6,740 bases of DNA from JAWLBW01 sp041687475 (GCA_041687475.1 JAWLBW010000259.1:1-6740); one strand, 5' to 3'. Positions 1 to 5,414 are shown, numbered from the stretch's first letter. The notes: generated by a model not told the origin, from the sequence alone. Program-made: numbers and translations.

Positions 1-105
1 CCTGATGGCGACCTTGCCCAGATCGGGCAGGGGTACATCCTTGAGGGTGCCGTTGAATTTACCGATGGCCGTGCGTGCGGCGCCGACGATGAATACGTCC
101 TGCAT
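1..105 (-). CDS. Acetyl-CoA acetyltransferase (thiolase), N-terminal fragment
   Basis: Only the first 35 codons are in the window; the gene runs off the left edge on the minus strand. The translation begins MQDVFIVGAARTAIGKFNG and continues into TLKDVPLPDLGKVAIR. This matches the N-terminus of the degradative/biosynthetic thiolase family (AtoB/PhaA type), where a V-[GS]-A-x-R-T-x-[IV]-G-x-F-x-G block opens the first thiolase fold. The family condenses two acetyl-CoA to acetoacetyl-CoA or runs the reverse cleavage in the cytoplasm. The active-site cysteine and histidines lie outside the window, so substrate preference cannot be judged. The ATG at 105 is preceded by an AAGGG Shine-Dalgarno at 113-117 with a 7-base spacer, which supports this start. 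It is divergent from pcnB. Confidence 0.88.
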   Translation of the reverse strand, partial: MQDVFIVGAARTAIGKFNGTLKDVPLPDLGKVAIR

Positions 106-154
106 GACTTAACCCTTGGTGAATCTGAATTTTACTCGTGGCGGAAAAAGGAGT

Positions 155-163
155 ATTGTAGCA
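155..163 (-). promoter_or_regulatory. Candidate extended -10 promoter for the thiolase gene
   Basis: Read on the minus strand this is TGCTACAAT: a TACAAT hexamer (5 of 6 matches to TATAAT) directly preceded by TGn, the extended -10 element. No good -35 is seen at 16-18 bases, as is common for extended -10 promoters. A start near 148 would give a leader of about 40 bases carrying the AAGGG ribosome site. This is inferred from consensus only. Confidence 0.5.
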
Positions 164-212
164 AAGCTTACCCCCACAGGGCGAACGGCAGCACGCCGGT
201 AGACGGGTACGT

Positions 213-242
213 TTGGCCGAGAGCCGGGGCAATTGTTACAAT
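213..242 (+). promoter_or_regulatory. Candidate sigma-70 promoter for pcnB
   Basis: A -35 TTGGCC (213-218; 4 of 6) and a -10 TACAAT (237-242; 5 of 6) are separated by 18 bases. TGT immediately before the hexamer forms an extended -10 (TGnTACAAT). Transcription would begin near 249, leaving about 48 bases of leader before the pcnB ATG. It is probably the promoter of the whole pcnB-membrane protein cluster, because no further gap exists until 3366. Confidence 0.55.
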
Positions 243-243
243 T
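231..243. repeat. Perfect 6+6 inverted repeat over the pcnB -10 (possible operator)
   Basis: AATTGT-T-ACAATT is a perfect palindrome with a single central base. It lies exactly on the proposed -10 of pcnB. Its position would suit a dimeric repressor site, but half of the palindrome is explained by the extended -10 itself, so chance is a real alternative. I do not recognise the motif as the site of a specific regulator. Confidence 0.4.
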
Positions 244-296
244 TAGCTTCTCTCACCCGGCGCGAAGCTTCCGGTCCAGGTGTACATTGAGGTTTG

Positions 297-1583
297 ATGA
301 AGCTCATTCCGGCCGAGGGTCGTATCGACCCCGAAAAAATTGATTTTGAAGCGCTGAAGGTTATCCGCCGCTTACATCACTTCGGTTATGAGGCATTTCT
401 GGTCGGAGGCGCCGTGCGCGACCTCTGGCTCGGCCGCATGCCCAAGGATTTCGACCTGGCCACCGACGCCAGCCCGCGACAGATCAAGCGAACCTTCTCG
501 AATTCGCGGCTCATCGGCAGGCGGTTTCGCCTGGCCCATGTCTTCTTCGGTCCCAAGATATTCGAAGTGTCGACCTTTCGCGCCAACATCACGGCGCCCG
601 ACGAACAGGACATGGAAGAGCGTGACCTGCTGGTCTGGGACGACAATGTATTCGGCACCGCCGAGGAAGACGCCCTGCGGCGCGACTTTACCATCAACGG
701 CCTTTTCTATGACCCGGATACAAGTCAGGTCATCGATTATGTCGGGGGTATCGACGATCTCGAAAAGAGACTTGTTCGCACCATCGGCGACCCCGAAATA
801 CGTTTTCGCGAAGACCCGGTTCGCATTCTGCGTGCCGTGAAGTTCGCGGCGCGTCTGGGGTTTCCCATCGAGGAAAACACCTGGCAGGCGGCCCTGCGCA
901 CGCGCGACGACATTCTACGCTGCTCGCCCGCTCGCGTGCACGAAGAGATCATGCGCCTGCTGAGCGGCGGCAGCGCCGCCGCGAGTCTGCGACTCATGTG
1001 GGACATGGGCATTCTCGACCTGTTGCTGCCCGACCTGGCCGAGTATCTTCGCCAGGCAGACGACCCCGAGACCTCGCCGGTGTGGAGTTGGCTGGCGGCT
1101 CTCGATAACTTTGATCGCGAGCGATATCCGCTTACCGGGGGGCTTGTGGTCGGCGCAGCCTACGGCGGCATCATTCTCGACCGTATCGACGATCCCGATC
1201 ACGCCATCATTGACTACGGCCTGCGCGTCGATCACGTCGTCGACACCGTTGCCCAGAATCTTCGACTGCCCCGGCGCGAGTCGGCCCTGCTGAAGCAGGT
1301 GCTCATCGCGCGCCGCCGCCTGCAGCGTATCGAGGAAGGTCGCCGCCGGCGGGGTTCGCTGGCCAAGATGCGGGGCAAGGGGTATTTCGGCGCCGCCGTG
1401 GCCTTTGCAGAGATGGAACTCGCCGCCTCGGGCGCTTCGGCGGAAGACGTGCAGTCCTGGCGCGAAAAGCTGGGCATGGCGGTCGAGCCGCTGCCCGTGG
1501 GCGAGGCTTCAGGCGAGCCACGCCGTCGCAGGCGCCGCCGCCGGCGCCCCCGTCCCTCCGATTCCGGCAACGTGCCCTCCTGA
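297..1583 (+). CDS. pcnB: Poly(A) polymerase I (PcnB), class II nucleotidyltransferase
   Basis: This 428-residue enzyme would add 3' poly(A) tails to RNA, marking transcripts and decay fragments for exonucleases in the cytoplasm. The N-terminal nucleotidyltransferase fold shows GGAVRD at 37-42 and KDFDLAT at 50-56, with D51 and D53 as metal-binding aspartates. LIGRRFRLAHV (72-82) is the signature that separates eubacterial poly(A) polymerases from CCA-adding tRNA nucleotidyltransferases. EEDALRRDFTINGLFY (123-138) and RFREDPVRILRAVKFAARLGF (170-190) form the nucleotide-recognition region, followed by the RNA-binding head around EEIMRLLSGG (217-226). The C-terminus is basic, with nine arginines in a row (409-417), as in the basic tails of PcnB proteins. 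Length is near the E. coli enzyme (about 465). ATG 297 is chosen over the in-frame TTG at 294 because GAGG at 289-292 spaces properly only to the ATG. It heads the cluster continued by two membrane genes. Confidence 0.93.
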   Translation: MKLIPAEGRIDPEKIDFEALKVIRRLHHFGYEAFLVGGAVRDLWLGRMPKDFDLATDASPRQIKRTFSNSRLIGRRFRLAHVFFGPKIFEVSTFRANITAPDEQDMEERDLLVWDDNVFGTAEEDALRRDFTINGLFYDPDTSQVIDYVGGIDDLEKRLVRTIGDPEIRFREDPVRILRAVKFAARLGFPIEENTWQAALRTRDDILRCSPARVHEEIMRLLSGGSAAASLRLMWDMGILDLLLPDLAEYLRQADDPETSPVWSWLAALDNFDRERYPLTGGLVVGAAYGGIILDRIDDPDHAIIDYGLRVDHVVDTVAQNLRLPRRESALLKQVLIARRRLQRIEEGRRRRGSLAKMRGKGYFGAAVAFAEMELAASGASAEDVQSWREKLGMAVEPLPVGEASGEPRRRRRRRRRPRPSDSGNVPS

Positions 1584-1601
1584 CGAGCCGAGTCGCCGGT
1601 C

Positions 1602-2156
1602 GTGGACGATATTTTCATCAACCCCGAGCCCTACGACCTTTTCGGCGAGCCGGCTCTGGCCATCGTCGCCGGCGTGTGGCTGACGGCGATTCTGCTTCTG
1701 CGCCTGCGCAGCCGTCGCGCGGCCGCAGGAGTCGCTTTCGGGGGCCTGGTGGTCGTCACGGTCGTGACTTTTCGTCCCATTATTTCCTACCTCGGGCCTG
1801 AAATCGGCGTGCTTGCGGCCCAGACAAGCCTGGTCCTTGAAGAGGGCAACGCCGACCCCCAGCGTGAACGCGACCCGGTTTTCGCATTACTGCAGACCTT
1901 TCGCAAGGGCGGCGTGACCGACGCGCTGGCCGTGGTCGACGATCCGCGGGGCGAAGGTGAACGATGGGCGCGCTATTACCTGCACCCCCACCCTGTCGTG
2001 CGTACCGATGCGCAAGAGCTCGCCGCGTTGGTGTCCGAGGCGGGTGAAGCGCGCTATGCGCTTTCACGGGGGGCTCCGGCCATGCCGGCCGACGTACGCC
2101 TTTCCGTTGAAGAGCGGCACGGCGAGTGGATGCTGCTGCGGGTGAGCCGTGATTGA
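1602..2156 (+). CDS. Uncharacterised membrane-anchored protein, two TM segments plus outer domain
   Basis: I do not recognise this 184-residue protein with certainty. Two hydrophobic segments (about 18-34 and 41-57) flank a short basic loop containing R34, R36, R38 and R39. By the positive-inside rule both ends would face the outside and the C-terminal ~125 residues would be periplasmic. That domain contains RYYLHPHPV (124-132), which recalls the 'YYLYPRRV'-like block found in some outer domains linked to GT-C membrane glycosyltransferases; this similarity is from memory and weak. It starts at GTG, 18 bases after the pcnB stop, with no strong Shine-Dalgarno. The in-frame pcnB stop prevents a longer form. 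Its stop overlaps the start of the next membrane gene by 8 bases, so the two are likely made together and may form a complex. Confidence 0.75.
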   Translation: MDDIFINPEPYDLFGEPALAIVAGVWLTAILLLRLRSRRAAAGVAFGGLVVVTVVTFRPIISYLGPEIGVLAAQTSLVLEEGNADPQRERDPVFALLQTFRKGGVTDALAVVDDPRGEGERWARYYLHPHPVVRTDAQELAALVSEAGEARYALSRGAPAMPADVRLSVEERHGEWMLLRVSRD

Positions 2157-3366
2157 GGCGATAGCCGGCGTCGTGCTTCCCTTTGCCGCCGCTGCGGCTC
2201 TCTGGCCCGCAGCCCGGCGTGCCGGCATGGCTTCGGGTATCGTCCTGGCCGTCGTCGGCGGCGCGCTGTTGACGGCGCTGGTGGGCGCCGTTCTTGCCGC
2301 GACGAGCCTGCAGACCGGCTGGGTGGCGTCGAGCATTCTCCCGCTCGCCGTCGCGCTGGGCCTTCGGGCAAGGCGGCTTCTGCCCGCGCCCGTACCCGAG
2401 GTTGCAACCGAATCGTCGGTGGGCGATCGGGCGCTGCGCATTGTCGCCGTTGCCTTTCTCGCCGTTGTGGCGGTGCCGTTTCTCTGGGCCAACCTCATTC
2501 GCCCCCCCATACTGGCCGGGGCCATTTTCGATTGGTCTGCGCCCGCCCGCTTCGAGCCTGCGGCCGGCGTCTTTCCCCATGCGCTTTCTTCGGTCTATTA
2601 CCGGATGGCCGCCTCCGACCTGGGGTGGAAACTGATTCAGGTCTTTCTCGGCATGACCCTGCTGCCCGCACTGTACGGCCTGGGGGTTGCCGCCGGGTTG
2701 ACGAGGGCGAAGGCGCTTCTTGCTGCCGTGGCTCCGTTGACGTCGCTTTCACTTCTGTTCTGGGCCAGCTCGGGCTACCCCGACGTGTTTTTTACCGCCT
2801 GCATCGTGCTTGCGGTAACGCTGACGCTGAAGCCGCAGGCGCGGGTGCAGGCGACGGCCTTGATTCCGTTTTCCGTGCTGGTGTGGACGGGGCCGTTCTG
2901 GGCCATGCTGGCCGCCCTGGGTATCCTTCTCGCCCGCCGTGCCGAAACGGCGATACCGGCGTGGCTGGCGGGGGGCGCCGTTGTGGTGTTCGGGGGCTGG
3001 TGGCTGGCCGGCGCCGGCATCGAGTGGAACCGGGTGCCCGCCCTGGCCGCCTATCTGGGGCGAGATCTGTTCAACCCGGCACGCTACGGGGTGCTCGGTT
3101 ATGCAACGCTCGCGTCGACATTGGCGCTTGCCTCGCCGCGAAGAGCGGCAACCTGGCTCGGCGTGCCCTTGCTGTTCGCGCTGGTATGCCTGCAGACGGC
3201 CGTGCCCTCGGAACTGGCACCCGAGTTGGCCGTACGTTTCGACGGTAATCGTCTGTTGAGCGCTGGCCTCGTTCTCATGTGGGCGCTTGCCCTGGCAAAC
3301 ACCGACCGGCCGTCCCGAGCACAATCGCGCGAAGAGGTGCTGGCCGCCGAGCTCTCGCGGCTCTGA
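2149..3366 (+). CDS. Polytopic membrane protein, possibly GT-C glycosyltransferase-like
   Basis: This 405-residue protein has about 10-12 hydrophobic segments (roughly 4-22, 28-52, 59-72, 95-115, 162-182, 187-205, 211-227, 233-260, 269-287, 310-328, 334-352 and 366-383). A longer non-membrane loop at about 116-160 begins IFDW (D128) and contains HALSSVYYR. The loop is followed by a paired-helix section with SGYPDVFF (208-215). This layout resembles the first outer loop and following helices of GT-C glycosyltransferases (PMT/ArnT type), whose catalytic acidic residue sits in that loop, but a clear DE/DD motif is not visible and length is short for the family. The start is GTG at 2149, inside the end of the upstream gene (GTGATTGA overlap), which indicates translational coupling. 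It ends 6 bases from the stop of the convergent TPR gene. Transporter or enzyme-subunit roles remain possible. Confidence 0.8.
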   Translation: MIEAIAGVVLPFAAAAALWPAARRAGMASGIVLAVVGGALLTALVGAVLAATSLQTGWVASSILPLAVALGLRARRLLPAPVPEVATESSVGDRALRIVAVAFLAVVAVPFLWANLIRPPILAGAIFDWSAPARFEPAAGVFPHALSSVYYRMAASDLGWKLIQVFLGMTLLPALYGLGVAAGLTRAKALLAAVAPLTSLSLLFWASSGYPDVFFTACIVLAVTLTLKPQARVQATALIPFSVLVWTGPFWAMLAALGILLARRAETAIPAWLAGGAVVVFGGWWLAGAGIEWNRVPALAAYLGRDLFNPARYGVLGYATLASTLALASPRRAATWLGVPLLFALVCLQTAVPSELAPELAVRFDGNRLLSAGLVLMWALALANTDRPSRAQSREEVLAAELSRL

Positions 3367-3372
3367 CGAGCG

Positions 3373-4152
3373 CTACTCTTCTTCTTCGTCCGACCGACCT
3401 TCGGCTTCTTCGACCGCTTCGGCCAGCACGCTCAGGGCTTCGTCGAGCACGTCGGCGATGCGCCGCTTCAGCTCGCCCTTGTGTTTCGCGCCCCTTTCGA
3501 GATTGCGCTGGTACAGGGTCAGCGAAATCGACGGCGGATCGCCTTCGGCGTCGACACTTTCGAGGCGATAGGCCGACTCGAGCGTAACGTCTTCGCGCAG
3601 ATCTGCGGGCGAAGGCATGGGGGCGACGCGGAAACGGCTTTCATCAAGGGTGTCGAGGGTGGCGTCGTCGTAATCGTCGACCACGGCAAGCAACATGGAG
3701 TCGACCGTGGCGGCGTCGGTGTGAAAAGGCGCCGCGAAATCCCGGTCGAGGGTGTGGGCGCGGGTCTGCCAGTCGTCGCCTTCTTCGAAGCGTCCGTGAA
3801 AGTCGGCGATGACGCTTTGCAGCCAGGCAATTTCGGCAATGGTGTCGTCGATTTCCCAGCCCCTTGCGAGAAGACGCTCGGCTTCGTCGACCTGATTGCG
3901 TTCCAGGGCCGCAAGGCCCCGAATCAGATACCCCGTGCCCCAGAGCGCATCTTTTTCGAGTACCATGGCCGCCGTTCGGTCGGCCTGGGCCCAGTCGGCG
4001 AGCTCGACCTGGCATTCGGCGGTCAGCGCCTGGGCATCGAGCCATTCCTCGGCATTCTCGGGTATGGAACGGCAGGCTTCGAGGGCATCGTCGTAACGGC
4101 CCTCGGCAAAAGCCGTTTCGGCGTCGCGGTATTCTTTCTTGGTGTCTTTCAT
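3373..4152 (-). CDS. TPR protein with degenerate minimal-zincin-like C-terminal domain
   Basis: This is a 259-residue soluble protein with no signal peptide or membrane segment. The first half (about 6-139) reads as four tetratricopeptide-like helix pairs, for example AFAEGRYDDALEACRSIP and GLAALERNQVDEAERLLARG, implying a protein-binding scaffold. The second half (about 142-250) resembles the minimal zincin domain found after TPRs in some bacteria: FH at the entry, a DDYDDATLDTLDESRF segment, PMPSP, then LTLYQRNLER (211-220) and ELKRRI. Where active members carry HExxH, this protein has DEALS (237-241): only the glutamate remains and both zinc histidines are absent. The tail is acidic (DEEEE at 255-259). 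The start at ATG 4152 is preferred because an upstream in-frame ATG (4176) overlaps the best -10 hexamer; 4176 would give 267 residues. The gene is divergent from the DksA-like gene. Confidence 0.82.
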   Translation of the reverse strand: MKDTKKEYRDAETAFAEGRYDDALEACRSIPENAEEWLDAQALTAECQVELADWAQADRTAAMVLEKDALWGTGYLIRGLAALERNQVDEAERLLARGWEIDDTIAEIAWLQSVIADFHGRFEEGDDWQTRAHTLDRDFAAPFHTDAATVDSMLLAVVDDYDDATLDTLDESRFRVAPMPSPADLREDVTLESAYRLESVDAEGDPPSISLTLYQRNLERGAKHKGELKRRIADVLDEALSVLAEAVEEAEGRSDEEEE

Positions 4153-4174
4153 GGTCTCTGGGTAGGCGTCTGTC

Positions 4175-4204
4175 ATTGTAGCTTCGCGGCCATGCACGTT
4201 TCAA
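4175..4204 (-). promoter_or_regulatory. Sigma-70-like promoter of the TPR/pseudo-zincin gene
   Basis: On the minus strand a TTGAAA (-35, 4204-4199; 5 of 6) and a TACAAT (-10, 4180-4175; 5 of 6) are 18 bases apart. This is the best promoter match in the window. Transcription would start near 4169, downstream of the ATG at 4176, so translation should start at ATG 4152 with a leader of about 17 bases. It lies wholly within the short space between the two divergent start codons. Confidence 0.55.
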
Positions 4205-4205
4205 T
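4176..4205 (+). promoter_or_regulatory. Weak candidate promoter for the DksA-like gene, overlapping the opposite promoter
   Basis: TTGTAG (4176-4181; 3 of 6) and TTCAAT (4200-4205; 4 of 6) are 18 bases apart and mirror the stronger leftward promoter almost base for base. A start near 4212 would make the mRNA leaderless. The match is weak. A promoter further upstream inside the TPR gene is equally possible. Confidence 0.25.
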
Positions 4206-4211
4206 GAACGC

Positions 4212-4568
4212 ATGCAAATGACTCCCGAACAACACGAGCATTGGCGCAAACGGCTGGAAGACGAAGAGCGTAACCTGCTGGCTGAACTGGGCCGTACCGA
4301 CGATGAGTACCTGGGCTCGGTCGAAGCACAGCAGGAAAATCCCGACGATTCGGCCGCCCGCGCGTGGGACGAGTCTTCCAAAGATACCACATATCAGCTC
4401 GAACAGCGTCAGCGCGACCGGCTTGACGCCGTGCACGACGCGCAGCAGCGACTCGAACGCAATGAATTCGGCGTGTGCGCCAACTGCCAGGAAGACATCG
4501 ACCCCCGTCGCCTTGAACTGGTGCCCTGGACGCAGCTCTGCGTGCGCTGTGAGTCCGAGGCTCACTGA
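4212..4568 (+). CDS. DksA/TraR-family C4 zinc-finger protein
   Basis: This 118-residue protein is short compared with E. coli DksA (151). It has a charged helical N-terminus (about 5-38 and 55-84) that would form the coiled coil. A C-terminal zinc finger follows, C89-x2-C92-x17-C110-x2-C113, in the family setting FGVCANC...RRLELVPWTQLCVRC. DksA-type proteins enter the RNA polymerase secondary channel and, with ppGpp, alter promoter use. At the coiled-coil tip the family's DxxDxA appears as N43-P-D-D46-S-A48, with the first aspartate replaced. The usual ARP after the first finger arm reads LVP. No Shine-Dalgarno precedes ATG 4212, and a stop at 4179-4181 with no other in-frame initiator rules out an earlier start; ATG 4218 is the only close alternative. 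The gene is divergent from the TPR gene and converges on def. Confidence 0.88.
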   Translation: MQMTPEQHEHWRKRLEDEERNLLAELGRTDDEYLGSVEAQQENPDDSAARAWDESSKDTTYQLEQRQRDRLDAVHDAQQRLERNEFGVCANCQEDIDPRRLELVPWTQLCVRCESEAH

Positions 4569-4594
4569 GGCGGCCGTTTTCCGGTGGGCAGACG

Positions 4595-5143
4595 CTACGC
4601 TTCGTTTGCGGCAGACCTGCCGGACTGGTGGCGTCGGAATTCTTCGAGAAAACTCAGGGAGCGCATGTCGCGCATCTGATCGAGGTAAACCCGCCCGTCG
4701 AGGTGATCGCCTTCGTGCTGAAGAACGCGGGCGGCGAATCCTTCGGCTTCAATGGTCAAGGCCTCGCCGTCCAGGCTCAGGGCCCGGGCGCGCACGCGGT
4801 TGTGGCGCGGAACCCTTCCCCGCATGCCGGGTACGCTCAGGCACCCCTCCCAGTCTTCGACCATTTCGCCTCCGATCGGTTCAATGTGCAGGTTGAGCAG
4901 CGCCGTGAGGGGCATTTCCGGGGCGTCGGGATAGCGTGGGTTGCCCCTGACCTCCATGACCAGAATTCGCAGCGGCTGATGCACCTGCGGGGCCGCCAGG
5001 CCAACCCCCTCGTATTCGCGCATGGTGGCGATCATGTCGTCGACCAGGCGGCGGGTTTCGGGCGAGGCAATTTCTTCGGGTGTCAGATCGCGGGCGACCT
5101 GTCGAAGAACGGGGTGGCCGAGGCGTGCGACTTTCAGAATCAT
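4595..5143 (-). CDS. def: Peptide deformylase
   Basis: This 182-residue metalloenzyme removes the N-formyl group from the initiator methionine of new proteins at the ribosome. All three family motifs are intact: GVGLAAPQ (46-53), EGCLS (99-103) and QHEGDHLDG (142-150). C101, H143 and H147 are the metal ligands and E144 the general base. The N-terminus MILKVARLGHPVLR is typical of the family and fixes the start at ATG 5143, with a weak GGA ribosome site 6 bases before it. The frame stays open upstream to ATG 5371, but that stretch contains the gltD terminator and has no deformylase similarity, so the longer form is rejected. The gene sits alone, without fmt beside it in this window, and ends 26 bases from the convergent DksA-like gene. 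Confidence 0.96.
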   Translation of the reverse strand: MILKVARLGHPVLRQVARDLTPEEIASPETRRLVDDMIATMREYEGVGLAAPQVHQPLRILVMEVRGNPRYPDAPEMPLTALLNLHIEPIGGEMVEDWEGCLSVPGMRGRVPRHNRVRARALSLDGEALTIEAEGFAARVLQHEGDHLDGRVYLDQMRDMRSLSFLEEFRRHQSGRSAANEA

Positions 5144-5173
5144 GATTGTTCCGGGTGGAAATCCGTTTCCCTC

Positions 5174-5202
5174 AGTATAGCGCGGTACCCGGCCGGTTTC
5201 CG
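5174..5202 (-). promoter_or_regulatory. Candidate promoter of def
   Basis: On the minus strand TATACT at 5179-5174 matches TATAAT at 5 of 6 positions, about 30 bases before the def ATG. The -35 position at 17 bases reads CGGAAA (3 of 6), which is poor. A separate promoter is expected because a strong terminator lies between gltD and def. Confidence 0.4.
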
Positions 5203-5266
5203 TGGGCACTACTGCGGGGGGAAGGCGATTCCTGCCCGTTCCGTCCGTGTCCTCGTTAAAGATACA

Positions 5267-5387
5267 GACGGTGTCGAGCCGGCAGGAACGAAAAAAGGGG
5301 AATGCCTGGGCATTCCCCTTGGAGATTATGTACGCTTCTCGCGTGAAGCCGGTGGCTAAATCGTGCGGCATGTAAGCCGACACCGTC
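5267..5387. repeat. 10-bp inverted repeat bracketing the gltD terminator
   Basis: GACGGTGTCG at 5267-5276 and its exact reverse complement CGACACCGTC at 5378-5387 flank the terminator hairpin, about 100 bases apart. In a leftward transcript the arms could pair only after polymerase has passed the terminator. No known element is recognised. Confidence 0.45.
5291..5320 (-). terminator. Intrinsic terminator of gltD
   Basis: A perfect 12-bp inverted repeat (AAGGGGAATGCC at 5295-5306 and its complement at 5309-5320) has only two bases between arms, so the real loop is 4-6 bases. Read leftward, the stem GGGGAATGC/GCATTCCCC is followed by six T residues (complement of 5291-5296). It lies 94 bases beyond the gltD stop and has no T-tract in the other direction, so it serves the minus strand. 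Confidence 0.9.
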
Positions 5388-5414
5388 GTCCGACGTCCGC
5401 CGTCCGACGTCCGC
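5387..5414. repeat. Perfect 14-bp tandem duplication at the gltD stop codon
   Basis: CGTCCGACGTCCGC occurs twice back to back (5387-5400 and 5401-5414) and directly abuts the gltD stop codon (5415-5417). Each unit contains the palindrome GACGTC. It could be a replication-slippage duplication or a paired binding site; nothing favours either. Its left end coincides with one arm of the inverted repeat that brackets the terminator. Confidence 0.85.

Noticed and set aside
245..269. AGCTTC...GAAGCT inverted repeat in the pcnB leader
   Set aside because: A 6-bp stem with a 13-base loop is too weak to call a riboswitch or attenuator.
2141..2160. Frameshift splitting one gene into the 184- and 405-residue proteins
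   Set aside because: The first protein ends in a hydrophilic domain, the second begins at its own GTG with a membrane helix, and the 8-base overlap is typical of coupled genes.
1780..2580. Minus-strand open frame opposite the membrane-protein pair
   Set aside because: It is rich in R, G, P and A as expected for an antisense shadow of GC-rich genes, and the plus strand encodes well-formed hydrophobic segments.
3364..3375. Terminator between the convergent membrane-protein and TPR genes
   Set aside because: Only 6 bases separate the stop codons and no hairpin with a T-tract is visible there.
4177..4197. Longer TPR protein starts at GTG 4197 or ATG 4176
   Set aside because: Both precede or overlap the best promoter -10 and lack a Shine-Dalgarno; ATG 4176 is kept only as an alternative.
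3481..4221. Long plus-strand open frame opposite the TPR gene
   Set aside because: The minus strand has clear TPR periodicity and a promoter; the plus frame has no family features and would overlap both neighbours.
5189..5196. CCGGCCGG palindrome in the def promoter spacer
   Set aside because: Eight-base GC palindromes are expected by chance in such GC-rich DNA.
4628..5359. Long open frame on the plus strand opposite def
   Set aside because: It is antisense to a deformylase with all motifs intact and has no recognisable features; GC-rich codon bias keeps the opposite strand open.
5144..5371. N-terminal extension of peptide deformylase (frame open to ATG 5371 and beyond)
   Set aside because: The extension spans the strong gltD terminator, has no deformylase-like sequence, and the protein at ATG 5143 begins exactly like the family.
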